DNA of 64,000 nt from Leucosporidium creatinivorum (GCA_001600635.1 BCKL01000001.1:337550-401549), one strand, 5' to 3'; counted from the stretch's first letter, positions 30,001 through 40,687 are shown. Notes: generated by a model from the sequence alone, not told the origin. Program-made: numbers and translations.

Positions 30001-32292
30001 GGACGAGATCCAATCCGTCCGCAACATGCTCATCGACCCGTCCCGCTACCCTCTCCTCGGCATCAACTTCAACGACCGCGACATTGAGATCCATCTCCTC
30101 CACTCGACCATCCCCATCGCCGAGCAGAACGCCGTCTTCGAACCCCCCGCTCCCGGCATTCGCCGCATCGTCCTCTCGACCAACATCGCCGAGACTTCAG
30201 TCACCATCCCCGATGTCGTCTACGTCGTTGATTCGGCCAAGTGCAAGGAGAAGCGCTACGACCCCGAGCGCCGTCTTTCGCAACTCGTCTCGGCGTGGAC
30301 GGGCACTTCCAACGTCCTCCAGAGGGCCGGTCGCGCAGGTCGTCATCGCGCAGGAGAGTACTACGGCATCGTCTCGCAAGCTCGATTCGCCGCCATGGAC
30401 ATTCATCAGACGGTCGAGATGTTGAGGACCGATCTCGCCAACACGTGCATGCACATCACCGGTCTCCAGCTCCCCAACCTCTCGGTCGAGGACGTCCTCT
30501 CCGCTACGATCCAACCCCCCGAGCGCGCTCGCGTCCACGCCGCCATGACGAGCCTCAAGATGGTCGGCGCTATCGACCGGGAGGAGAAGCTCACTTCGCT
30601 CGGTCGCGTGCTCCTCCAACTGCCCGTCGAAGCCGCCATTGGCAAGCTCTGCCTCCTCGGCTCCTTCTTCCGATGCCTGGAGCAGACTCTCACCCTCGCT
30701 GCGATTCTCACCAACCGCGACCCCTTCCTCTCGCCGCCGACGATGAAGGTCGAGGCGGATCGGATCAAGAACTCGTGGACGCCCGTCGATTTCCGCTCGG
30801 ATCCATTCGCCGTCCTCTCGGCGTTCAACGCTTGGTGGGCGATGCAGAGTCGCGGAGACTACGTTGTGAGTTTTCGCCTTGCTCGCCCGTCTTCCTCGCC
30901 GAAGCTGACCTCTCTCCCTCACGCTCGAAACAGGCCGCCAACAACTTCGCTCGCGAGAACTTCCTCTCCAAGCCCACGCTGCTCATGATTCAAAAGATCA
31001 AGGAGCACATTCTTCAATCCCTCGACAAGGCGGGCGTGCTCCGCATCTCGGGCGGAGGGGACGTCATGAGTGGACGACCCGGCAACTTTAGGCGAGGTGG
31101 AACGGCCCTCATCCCCGAGAGCCTCAACATCAATGGCAATAGCCTGCCGCTCCTTTCGGCCCTCATCGCCGCCGCCGTCGCGCCCAACTTTGCCATCAGG
31201 ACGAGCGAGAAGTCGTTGAGGACTTCGCAGGACAAGGTGGGGCTCTGCTTTCTCGCTTCTTCTTGCTGCTAGTACTGACCCCGCGTCGCCCATTTCGAAC
31301 AGACCTGCGCCATCCACCCCTCGTCGGTCAACTCGCGCAAGAACGAGAAGGCGGCCGACCTGCCCATCACCTCGAGCAAGCAGCTCTACGCGTTCGGCGA
31401 GAAGTCCAAGACGGGAGGAGTAGGAGGCAAGGGCGATGGACAGATGTTCCTTCGTTCGACTACCATGGTGCGTCCTCTTTCTCGTCCTCTCTATCCCCGC
31501 CGAACTGACGCTTCTCTCCCCTCGTCACAACAGCTCGACCCCCTCGGCTACATGCTCTTCGGCGCTTTCAACCTCCGCGTCACCGAGAACGGTCTCGAAT
31601 GCGACAACTGGCTCCCCATCGTCGGCAACGTCTCGGCCCTCGACGACGTCGAGCGCCTCAAGGACGTTCTCGACCTTTCGCTCCTTCGCGTGTTTGAGGG
31701 ATTGGGAGTCGCCATCTCGCGGGGAAGGCATCAGCAGGCGATCAGGCCCAGCAAGAACCATGATGATGAAGAGGGAGAGGGAGAGGCCGATCAGGAGGCT
31801 ATGGATTTGAGCGATCCGACGTTGTCGACCAACGAGGTCGCCGACCTCGATAGGCTCACCTCAGGCGTCGTCAAGGTGCTCAACTAGTACGTCAGCTCCC
31901 TTTCCCTCCGTCTCAAATCCTCGCTGACCTCGCCTCTCTCTCGCAACAGCTTCGCCGACGCTCGCGGCGCCTCCGCCTCTCGCGCCAACTCCCGCCCCGA
32001 GACTCCCCTCGCCTCGGCTCCTGGCCCCCTCCGCAACTTCGCCTCCCTGCCCGGCACCCGTATCGGCACCCCCCGCGACACGCCTTACAACTCCCGTCCC
32101 GGCTCTTCGCAAGGACCTTCGACTGGCGGCTTCGGTGGACCAGGAGGACACCAGGGACATCATGCAGGAGGAGGAGGTTTCGGAGGACACCACAGCGGAG
32201 GCGGTGGAGGCTTCCACCATGGCGGCCAAGGCGGCGGGTTCGGCGGACATGCTGGTGGAGGAGGGGGAGGAGATTGGAGGAGCAGGAATTAG
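27047..32292 (+). CDS. DExH-box ATP-dependent RNA helicase with dsRNA-binding segments and Gly-rich tail (DHX9/DHX36-like)
   Basis: An RNA helicase of about 1400 residues. The N-terminus is low-complexity (Gln/Pro/His) and is followed by dsRBD-like segments: ENPKGVLANYITALGEQARY, then VKDAEKLAALHGCLQLAARG, then GRRIGMGEARNKKEAMNRAY. The helicase core has every motif: I ATGSGKTTQVPQ, Ia CTQPRRIAAISVAERVAKER, II DEVHERD, III SATIDP (spliced across an intron), V STNIAETSVTIPDVVYVVDS and VI QRAGRAGR. HA2 (ITGLQLPNLSVEDVLSATIQ) and OB-fold regions follow. The tail is Gly/His-rich (GGGFGGHHSGGGGGFHHGGQ) and ends DWRSRN, TAG at 32290-32292. The first intron (about 27473-27895) is long for this genome. 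Domain order fits the DHX9 (MLE) type best; DHX36/DHX57 are alternatives. Confidence 0.9.
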
Positions 32293-32852
32293 GCGAGCGA
32301 GTTGACTAGCAGTAGCAGTACATCGTTCCGACGTTGAAAAAGCATTGATCACGTGCACCTTACATCACTAGCTCGTGGAGAGAGCCAACTTCGGTCGACC
32401 TCGCGCGAAGGATCGCCGAATCGAACGAGTTATCTCGCCCCCTCCTTCCTCTGCTTCCTCGCTCGCCTCGCCGCTCGATTCGCTCTTTTCGCAAGCTGGC
32501 TACGCTCGAAGCCCCTCCCTGCCGTCTTTCACGCTCGACTGCCGCATCACGACCTCGTGGTGAGCACTGCTTTCGGCAGCACATTCATCGCCGAGGGCTG
32601 CCCCTCATCTCGACTCGCCTGGGCTACTCTTGGCGCTGGTTCGGACCATTGACGATCCTCGTGCCGATGGCAAGCTGATCACAATGTAAAGCTTGAGGAG
32701 AGCGAGGGAGAGGAAGGGCGAAGCGCCGAGCTCGGTTCTCGGCTCCCGCGCTCTCGAGGATTGCTCGCTTGCTCGACCAGAGACAGAATGGTGAAAGAGT
32801 CATCACTCCAGCAGGCTTCCGAGCTGCTTGCCACGACCAGCTCTACCCCCCT
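32293..32852. other. Convergent intergenic spacer
   Basis: 560 bp between the convergent helicase and F-box-like genes. Nothing coding or structural was recognised beyond 3' flanks. Confidence 0.4.
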
Positions 32853-34178
32853 CTACATGGCCCAGCTCTGAAAAGGAAAGGGGAGTTAGCCTCGCGGTTG
32901 CATGCTGAGCTCACCGATGACTCACAGAGCTCCCCCCACGCCTTCCAGGTAAGCTGTATATTGTAGCGAGAGCATCCTTCGCGGACACCGCGCTCTATAC
33001 CCTGAGCATTGAAACCAGGGCTTGAGGGAGGCAGCGCCGGCAGCGTAAGAAGTCGAAGAGACGGCGGCGGCGGCGGGGTACTGGGAGTCGGTGCACTCCA
33101 AGCCACGAGGATCACCCAAGCGTACATAATGGTGGTGCGCCAATCTTGTCCAGTCGATCGGTGGACTTCAAGCTCTTGAACGCTCGGCGGGACGGCTTCG
33201 AGAAGCTCCTCATCCAGCAGGTCGACAGCAAGGTAGCGCAACAAGATACACCTCTTCAGGAGCTCGAGGAGATCCGCGTAGGCGGACGTTTGATGGAAGT
33301 GAAGAGTCAGGGAAACGATCGAGGGGCATGATGGAAGTGCTGAGCTTCTCGGCAAGGAAGGATGGGAGGGGGAGGAACGGCAAGTGCGGAGGCCGACGAG
33401 AGCCGTTTGGGGCGAAGAGCTGAGGGCATGCAAAAGTATAGCGGTGGTCGAGTTGCTGGAATCCCGAACTCCTCCTTCGAATCCCAAGAGCTGGAGAGTG
33501 AATGGCAGCGGCAGAAGCGCCGAGCTCTCCATACTGTAGACACACTCATAAAGATCCAAGTGGACGAGTTCTGCCACACTGAGCATTAGTAAACGGTACG
33601 GATGTTTGAAGCTGGCGCACTGGAAACTCACCGGAGAGCGACGGCGACGACAGCACGCTGAGGCGAAGCGGAGCTGCGTGGGTGCCGACCTGTGTCAGAC
33701 CCAGCATGCGCACGCCCGTCAAACCCCTCTAAACCGCTCCAGTAAGCTCCCCGTCTAGCCCGACAGCACTCCCCCGCTTCGGCTCGAGATAAAGAAGCCT
33801 CGTCTGCCTCATGCGTTCGGCGCCGAAAAGAAACGATGCAATCGCCTCATCGCTGCGAAGCAAGACATCCTCCCAGAGGATGAATTGTGCTTCTTCCCTC
33901 CACTGACGAGAAACGAGCGCTGCCCGCGCAAGGTGGCTCAGGCGAGTCCTAGCCTCCTCTGTAGACAACGTCGGGAGCGCCGGTCGAGGGTAGGCGAGAC
34001 AAAGGATGTGGCCGATGAGCTCTTGAGGTAGCTTGGGCAGCCTCTTCCTCCTCTCATTCTTGAGCTTTCTCCTAGCCGCGCCCGACCTCTTGCTCTTCGT
34101 CTTGCTGCTGCTCGTCGACTGCTCCTGCTTCCCCTCCTGGTCGTCGAGGCTGAGCTTGTCGAGTAGTAGAGCTTCCAT
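32853..34178 (-). CDS. F-box-like/LRR protein A, exon structure uncertain
   Basis: The N-terminal exon encodes a basic stretch (KSKRSGAARRKLKNERRKR) and an F-box-like segment LPKLPQELIGHILCLAYPRP, then ALVSRQWREEAQFILWEDVL. The later exon reads as leucine-rich repeats (VAELVHLDLYECVYSMESSA, ALVGLRTCRSSPSHPSLPRS, CILLRYLAVDLLDEELLEAV). Two introns are well supported: 33631-33579, and one near 32920-32882 with a GCTAAC branch, after which the frame closes SWAM at 32853. Read straight through, the first exon meets TAG at 33729-33731. A putative 80-base intron (33769-33690, GTGCTG...ACAG) would remove it and restores the phase of the next exon, so the gene may be whole. Probably an SCF substrate-recognition subunit; unrelated in detail to the other F-box-like genes here. 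Confidence 0.55.
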
Positions 34179-34726
34179 CTCGTAGATTGCTGGTAGGTGC
34201 TTTGACTAGTAGAGACGAGTAGCTGGCGAGAAGCGAGCGAGATTCGAGGCGAGAGGGAGAAGAGCAAAAACAGGGTCGAAGCGCGAGCCGACTTGAGGCG
34301 AGTCGGCGGACGGCTGAGAAGAGGAAGGGTCGAGCGAGGTCGGGTCGAGCTGAAGTGCAGGAGGGCTGAGTGAAGCCTGCACGATCACTCGACCAGTTGG
34401 GGAACAGCTGCATGCTTCGAGACAGCCGTTACTGACCCTTGAGGCCAGCTCGGCGCTCCCTCGCCTTCGGCTCTTTCGCTTTCGAAATCTCGTTGTAGGC
34501 CTCGAGGATAGCTGTCGAGCAGCAGCTACTCTGGAGCATACTAATTCATAGCTGCTCGGTCAGCTCGCACTCTGTAAGCTCTAGCCAGGCCAGGCGAGTT
34601 GGGCGCTCAGGCTAGCGACCCAACGCCAAGCTCGCCCTCTCTCTTTCGCTTTGAGGCGACAGCAGACATCTCAGCGCGTCAAAGTGTTTTTACAGCGAAG
34701 CGAAGCAAGCATTCATCTCTTCACTC
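34179..34726. other. Spacer between F-box-like genes A and B
   Basis: About 550 bp. It holds the promoter and leader of gene A and the 3' flank of gene B. A short near-perfect hairpin (GTTGGGCGCT...AGCGACCCAAC, about 34598-34625) is present. No coding region is supported. Confidence 0.35.
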
Positions 34727-35881
34727 CTATCTCACGAAAAAGACCTTCTTCCCGTAGCGCTCGACCGACCAGCCATGGTCGGCGCCGAGGTCCTCCCACT
34801 CCTCCTCTTCGCTCATGCCCACCGCTACGTGTCGAAGCGTTCCCCGCGAATCATCGGAGAGTAGCGCCTTCTCGACCACACGCTCGAAGTACAGGGCTGA
34901 TGATTGAGGCGGGAGGCGAGCGAATTCCGAAGAGGGCAAGGTCGCGCCGACGAGCTCGAGAGATTGCAATTTTGCGCACTTGAACAAGACCTCAGCGAAG
35001 TGTGCGGGAATAACGTAGTCATCGCGAGTCCAGCCAAAGTACAGACGTAGGTGAGAGAGGGCGTTGAGTTGGGCGATGCGAGACGAAGCCTCAGCGGCGA
35101 TGGAGGCGGCGGCATCGAGGCGACGCAGCGAGCTGTTGGAGCAGCGAAGAAGCTCTTTAATCAGGGCAAGAGGTGTCGGGCCCTCTCCCGCGTCGACGCG
35201 AAAGGAGACCAGCTTGAAGGGGAAGGCTGGCAGGTCGAGGTGGAGCTCCTCGGCGCCGCTGCGAAGACGGAGGTGTTGAAGAGACGGCAGGCGAGCCAAA
35301 AGAAGGGGAAGGTTGTCCGTCACGTGTATATCGAGCTCCGTCAGACCTGGCCTCGTCCTCAGCAACTCGGCGATGATCGCTTCCGCTTCCTCAACGTAAG
35401 CGTGGAACAAGCGAAACTGGGTGATACCTGGGCAGGCCTGCAGGAGACGTCTCAAGACTTGTGGAGGTACGTGGGTTGCGGCTTCAGGCGACCGAAGCTG
35501 GAGGGCGATGCCTTTGGGCAGAAGCGCGAGGTGAGGACTTGCACTCAGCGTTCCCTCGAGCGCCCGTCCATCGCTGACGACAACTCTGCGCTCCGCCTCT
35601 TCCTCCTCGTTGTCGGCGTTCCTCGACGAGTGACCTTCCTGGGAGTAAGCTCGAGCTGTCGTCTTTTTTGCTCTGAAGCCCACCGAGATCTCGCGGTAGA
35701 GCGCCGAGCGAGCGAAGGGTAAGATACTCCTCGACGTAAGGCAGAGGTGACGGAGTGTGCTGTAGTCCAAGTGGTCGCGGTCTCCAGCAGCTTCGTCAAC
35801 GATTTGGGCGAGTAGCTCGACGGGGAGGCTAGGCGAGGAGGGAAGTGAAGCGAGAGAGGAGGGGAGCTCGGCGGAAGTCAT
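34727..35881 (-). CDS. F-box-like/LRR protein B, intronless coding region
   Basis: 384 residues in a single exon. The N-terminus LPVELLAQIVDEAAGDRDHL followed by DYSTLRHLCLTSRSILPFAR is an F-box-like module, and the rest is degenerate leucine-rich repeats (LPLLLARLPSLQHLRLRSGA, CAKLQSLELVGATLP). It ends HGWSVERYGKKVFFVR. Gene D (62160-63326) is a close paralogue: nearly identical first 65 residues and the same HGW-V-RY-KKV-F-R end, with a divergent middle. Upstream, 35900-36520 contains two leader introns that also align with the leader of gene D. Its promoter is shared with the divergent gene C. Function presumably SCF-linked substrate selection; not proven by sequence. Confidence 0.8.
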   Translation of the reverse strand: MTSAELPSSLASLPSSPSLPVELLAQIVDEAAGDRDHLDYSTLRHLCLTSRSILPFARSALYREISVGFRAKKTTARAYSQEGHSSRNADNEEEEAERRVVVSDGRALEGTLSASPHLALLPKGIALQLRSPEAATHVPPQVLRRLLQACPGITQFRLFHAYVEEAEAIIAELLRTRPGLTELDIHVTDNLPLLLARLPSLQHLRLRSGAEELHLDLPAFPFKLVSFRVDAGEGPTPLALIKELLRCSNSSLRRLDAAASIAAEASSRIAQLNALSHLRLYFGWTRDDYVIPAHFAEVLFKCAKLQSLELVGATLPSSEFARLPPQSSALYFERVVEKALLSDDSRGTLRHVAVGMSEEEEWEDLGADHGWSVERYGKKVFFVR

Positions 35882-37089
35882 TTTGGGCGAGGGACGGTGG
35901 GAGCAGGGTGAGTGCTAGCTGTGGAGTTGTAAAATAGGGTAAACTAGATTCTGGAGAAGCTTGCAGCGAGCTAATCACCTTCAGTCGAGTCGAGGAGCGC
36001 GAAAGAGAGCTGAGCGAGCCCAGCCGAGCGTCGTCGAGCAAGCGAGGTCTTCTGCGAGCAGTGGGCAGATGTAGGTCAGCTGCAGCTCTACCCAGCTTCT
36101 TCTGTAGCCCTGCTTCGCTCCCAGTCCTCTTCCCCTCGCCGTCCGCCCGCTCGACCCTCGAGGCGCGTGTTCTGCACCGCTGTCGCTCTTCCAACCCGCG
36201 CCTCTCCACCAGCAGCAGCACCGCAGTAGACAGTCGACTCACCTGTAGCTTTCAGGCGAATGCCTAGGCGAGCAGCACGTCCTGAGCAAGCCTCGAGTGG
36301 TCCTGAGCGCGGTTCGAGCTCGAGAGTGGGGGAAGCTGGTGCTGCTGTAGCTGAGCGAGTTGTAGGGGTGGGGCGTAGGCTGGAGCTGGAGCTGAGATGT
36401 CGCAGCTTCCTGAAGTCGAAGTCGAGAGAAAGAGACGAGCAAGGTGAAGTTGGAAGGAAGCTGAGCCGCCTCGAGCTGGGCATGCTCGGGCTCGTCCAAG
36501 TCAAGGTCTCCCTTTTACGCTATTCCTCGTCTCATCTCGCTCTCTCACCTTCGACAGCTACGTACAGGACATCTACATTAGCTACAACTCTCTCACTCTG
36601 CTACACGGCCTCGACGCTCCTACACCGACGCGACTCTATCACATCCCGCCGTTCTCGCCAGCTGCTCTGCCTAGCACATCCAGGCTACTTCGTTGCTAGC
36701 CTCTCATTCAGCAAAATCGTGAGTCTATGCATTTTGCTCGCCGAGCGCAGATGCCGCTACACGAAGCGAACAAGCTGCTGGAGGGAGTGCGACTGCTTCA
36801 AGTTCGGCGCGCGAAAGATGGCGACCCAGCTAAGGCAGAGAGCACACGATGTAGCACATCGTATCGCCACGCTACAGACCTGTCTCACGACTCCAGAACT
36901 AGCGCTGACGCTTCCTTCGCTCCTTCGCAGCGCCGTCTTCGTCTCCTGCACCATATCAGGTCTCTTCGCTCGCCGATACAGTCGCAGAACTTCGACCTCG
37001 TATGTACGGCGAGCTGCGGTACTTCCAAAACGTATCGGCTGACCTCGCGCGCCGTTCACAGCCATCGCCGAACCTCCCTCCTCCGCGAC
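35882..37089. promoter_or_regulatory. Divergent promoter and spliced leaders of F-box-like genes B and C
   Basis: 1.2 kb between divergent genes. On the minus strand, a leader with two introns can be read: donor CTACAG|GTGAGTCG at about 36243, acceptor CTGCTCGCAG at about 36056, then a second intron ending CTCCACAG just before the ATG of B. The same pattern recurs upstream of gene D. On the plus strand, splice-like signals (acceptor CTTCGCAG at about 36930) suggest gene C has leader introns too. A conserved peptide-like block (SRLRLQEA..SQL) in the first leader exon is shared with the gene D leader. Confidence 0.55.
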
Positions 37090-38296
37090 ATGGCGCCCAC
37101 CCTCCCCACCGAGCTGGTCTCCCAGATCGTCAAGACGGCTGGAGGCGATGCTACTCAGCGCAACTGGGCTACCCTCAGCAAGCTCTGTCTCGTCGACAAG
37201 TCCTTCCTCCCCTTCGCCCGCGACGAGATCTACTCGCTCGTCGTTCTGAAGTATCGGCAGCTGGTCGGACACGAGAAGTGGCAGATCGGAGGCGAGGTGG
37301 TCACGTTTGGCGGCTACGAGGACGAGAGCAGTGGGGAGGAGGACGAGGAGGCCAGCACCATCAACGACCAGCTTCTGCGGACCCTTCGCGAGTCGCCTCA
37401 CGTCGCCACCCTCGTCCGCCGAGTCATCCTCCACATCCAAGGTCAGGAGCTCCATGAGGCGCTGATGGATCACGCCGCTCAAGGCCTCGTCGACCTCTTC
37501 ACCAACTGCACGGAAGCCAACAGCCTCGTCCTGCATTGCTCGAAGAGCGACGTTGGCCTCGACCTAGCCGCCTCCAAGCTTGCCAAAGCGGGTCTCGGGA
37601 CACAGCTGGTCAACCTCTCCGCCCCGATGTCCGGAACAGGCCTGCTCGAGCTGCTCGACAAGCTCCCTCATCTGCGCCGAATGGTCCTCAACCTCGAGAA
37701 CTACGTCGGCGAGGAGGACGAGAAATGCTCTGGATCGCTACTCCTTCCCCTTCTCACTCGAGGTGCTCGGCCTTTGCTCCGAGGAGGCCGCCCCGCCCAA
37801 CTTCCTCGCCGCCATCACCAAGAACTCCGGCGCCTCGCTCCGCCACCTGCACATCGAGTACGAGGAGTATCTACTCGACGACCTCTCTCACATTACCGGT
37901 CTCGAGACCCTCAGCCTTGGCTTCGGCGACGTCCGTCCTCGTCGTCCTCCTGCCCCTCCTCCCGCTCTCTTCGCCTTCCTCGCCACCCAACCCTCGCTCC
38001 ACACCCTCCACCTCATCGAGCGCAACACCCGTCTCCTCAGCTCGACCTTCCTCCTCCTTCCCCCAACTCTCACCCTCCTCAGCCTCGAACAATCGACCGC
38101 CCTTCCCGCCGATGTCATTACCTACATCTCGCAACCGGCCGAGAAGCGAGCGGACAAGATTGGCTTACCGTTGGGCGAAGCGAGACGGGGGTCGGAGAAC
38201 AAGAATCAGAAGATGATGAGGGAGGCGTGCAGGGAGAAGGGGGTTGAGTTTGTTGAGGGTGCGGAGGATCGGACGGCGTGGCAGGCGATTGCGTAG
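37090..38296 (+). pseudogene. F-box-like/LRR protein C with a frameshift
   Basis: From ATG 37090 the product starts MAPTLPTELVSQIVKTAGGD, an F-box-like module related to B and D, then KLCLVDKSFLPFARDEIY. It continues through leucine-rich sequence to NLENYVGEEDE near 37724. There the coherent protein moves forward by one base: the next frame gives RYSFPFSLEVLGLCSEEAAP, SLRHLHIEYEEYLLDDLSHI and SLHTLHLIERNTRLLSS, ending GAEDRTAWQAIA at 38296. The original frame runs on as Arg/Pro-rich nonsense. No plausible GT-AG intron spans the junction. It is a natural frameshift (gene probably dead or truncated), a one-base sequence error, or less likely programmed frameshifting. Both halves retain good coding character, which argues for a recent event or an error. 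Confidence 0.7.
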
Positions 38297-38462
38297 CTCC
38301 GGTGCACTCCATTCTTATTCGCTCGTCGATCTCTTCGTCGCCGAGAGGACCGAGAACTATCGCAAACCGACCCAGCTTTTGCAGTGAAGCTCGGGAGGTG
38401 CTAGCACAATGGCTGGTGAAGGAAGCACACCGAAGACAGTCGACCTCGAAAACCAGAACTCG

Positions 38463-39320
38463 TTACAGCTGACCCTCCTCCAACTTCGGCGCTCCCTCCT
38501 CCGGCTCCCTCCTCATATCCACCGCCCTCCACCTCACCCCCGTGCCCTGTATCTTGACCTCCGTATCCTCTATCATCTTCCAAATCATCTCCCCCTCCCA
38601 ACCTCCCTCCTCCCACATCAGCCTCCATTCACCGACGAGGCTCAAACTTTCCATCACCTCCCTCCACAGGCTCTTGAACTCCTCATACCTAGGAAGCCGG
38701 CGATGCGAAGGCCAGACAGTAGGAGGGCGTCGAGGGCAGGGCAGGGAGTTGATAGCGCGGATGAGGACGATGAGAGCCTTGCCTTTCGGCGAGTCGAGGA
38801 AGGCGTAAAACCGAGTGTAGGTCTCGGATAGGGACGGGATGCCGGTGGCGGCTAGGGCGGGGTGTGTGGTAATGGTTTTGAGGGAATTGTATCGGCGCTG
38901 TTCGTCAAAGTGGTACATAGGCGCTGTGGAGGAGCGGTGGTCAGCCAGCTTTCGGACTTGGCGTTCCCGCTGTCGAGACGCTCTTGACCGAGTGGAGAGC
39001 GGCTTACGATGAGCACCTCTTTTCAAGAAGTCTGCTTCTCGCTCTGTAAGGCCGGGAGCGAGCGAGACGATCGTGTAATGAATCGCTGCTCGGCGGTTCG
39101 GCAAGGGGGTCAGCCGTTTCGCTACGCTTGCATCAAGGCATCAAGCCAGCTGCTCACCAGACCTCATCATTCCTACTAGCTCCCACCTGACCCTCCCATC
39201 AGCTCGGCTTTTAGACAGCGCCTCTTGCTCGTCTGCCGTGCGTTCAGCTGCACGCGCTCGGTCGGCGCGACGCTCGAGTTGGGTTTTGCTGAGAGTCAGC
39301 GGGACCGTATTGTTGGACAT
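38463..39320 (-). CDS. Uncharacterised protein, tandem copy 1
   Basis: Three coding exons: MSNNTVPLTLSKTQLERRAD with a charged helix (RARAAERTADEQEALSKSRA), a short exon AAIHYTIVSLAPGLTEREAD ending RGAHR, and a long one starting APMYHFDEQRRYNSLKTITT. The last exon contains TGIPSLSETYTRFYAFLDSP, WPSHRRLPRYEEFKSLWREV and IQGTGVRWRAVDMRREPEEG, and ends at the TAA at 38463-38465. About 235 residues with no signal peptide or membrane span. Not recognised. Copy 2 lies directly upstream in the same orientation and shares every exon, so the pair arose by tandem duplication. The intron between exons 1 and 2 has the usual GCTGAC branch. Confidence 0.7.
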
Positions 39321-39433
39321 CGAGGACGACGATAGATAGCAATGCGAAGAAGGGAAGGAGAAGAAGAAGCAGACACGACGGGCTCCGGGACTTTGCTCCT
39401 CGGCGTTCTCCTGTCGGCGCTCGAGCCAGCTAA
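39320..39433 (-). repeat. Near-identical 5' leader block, copy 1
   Basis: The bases immediately upstream of tandem copy 1's ATG match 40574-40687 with about one difference in some 113 bases (CTGTCGG against CTCTCGG near the far end). This is a higher identity than the coding exons show. Confidence 0.85.
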
Positions 39434-39703
39434 CCAGCGTTCCTCTCTGTCTCGACCCAGCTTTCGCAGTCACAACTCTGAGGCCCTGGCATCATGTCAG
39501 CAGTAGAGATGTGGCTGGGACTCTTTCGCCGAAGAGATTGGCTCGAAGTCGAGGTTCGGCTTCGGGCGAGAAGGCATCGCCGAGGCGAAGCAGTAGGAGG
39601 ATGGGAGCGAGGTTTGAGTGACGTCGGAAAGCAGCTCGACATGAGATCTTGCAGTTGTGACCCCATCAGGCTGAAGAGAAGCGACGTCAGAAACCCGAAC
39701 TTG

Positions 39704-40574
39704 TTACAGCTGAGCCTCGCCGTTCAACTTCGGCGCTCCCTCCTCCTCCTGCCTCTTCACATCGACCGCCCTCCACCTCAACCCCGTACCCTGTATCACA
39801 ACCTCGGTCCTCTCGACCATCCCCCACAACTCGCTCGCATCCCACCCCCCCTCCTCCCAAATCCTCCGTCGCTCCTCATTCCAGCCAAGACTGGCAATCA
39901 CGTCCCTCCACGTCTCCTCAAACTCATCATACCTCGGCAGTCGGCGGTGTGAATCCCATACGCTGGGAGGGTGCCAAGATAGTCGACTGGGGATACCCTG
40001 GAAGAGGGCTATTAGAGCTCTCCCTTTCGGCGAGGAGAGGAAGGCGTAGAACCGAGCGTAGGTGTCGGCGAGGGAGGGGATGCCTGTAGCGGCGAGAGCG
40101 GTGTGTGTAGTCACTTTCTTGAGGGATTCGTATCGGTACAGCTCGTCAAAGTCGTACATCGGGGCTGTGGCAGAAGCGCTTTGTTAACGATCTTCTTGGA
40201 CTCGGCTCTACGGTTCCGCTGTCGAGACCTCTTCGAGGGAGAAGAAAGCTTACGATGAGCGCCCCTTTTCATGAGATCTACTTCTCTCTCGGTGAGGCCT
40301 GGAGCAAGCGAGACGATCATATCGTGTATCGCTGCTCGGGCGTTTCGCGCAAAGGGGTCGGGTCAGCTCTCTCTGTCTCGCTGAAGATGCTGTCATCACT
40401 ACTTCACTCACCAGCTCGCATCATCCCTGAAAGCTCCCACTTCACCCTCTCATCAGCTCGGCTTTTAGAGCGCGCCTCTTGCTCGTCTGCTGTCCGTTCG
40501 GCCGCTCGAGCTCGCTCGGCTTGACGCTTGAGTTGGGATTTGCTGAGAGTTGGCGAGTCCGTATTATTGAACAT
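39704..40574 (-). CDS. Uncharacterised protein, tandem copy 2
   Basis: Paralogue of the gene at 38463-39320. Exon 1 is MFNNTDSPTLSKSQLKRQAE then RARAAERTADEQEARSKSRA; exon 2 is AAIHDMIVSLAPGLTEREVD ending RGAHR; exon 3 starts APMYDFDELYRYESLKKVTT, with TGIPSLADTYARFYAFLSSP, WDSHRRLPRYDEFEETWRDV and IQGTGLRWRAVDVKRQEEEG. The stop is at 39704-39706. The last exon has diverged at many residues, while the about 115 bases just upstream of the two ATGs are almost identical. The intron before exon 3 has GTTAAC rather than GCTGAC as its likely branch site. Function unknown. Confidence 0.7.
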
Positions 40575-40687
40575 CGAGGACGACGATAGATAGCAATGCG
40601 AAGAAGGGAAGGAGAAGAAGAAGCAGACACGACGGGCTCCGGGACTTTGCTCCTCGGCGTTCTCCTCTCGGCGCTCGAGCCAGCCGT
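40574..40687 (-). repeat. Near-identical 5' leader block, copy 2
   Basis: Partner of 39320-39433. Identity stops abruptly at the far side, where the sequences become GCTAACCAGC and CGTCAACGTC. Confidence 0.85.
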
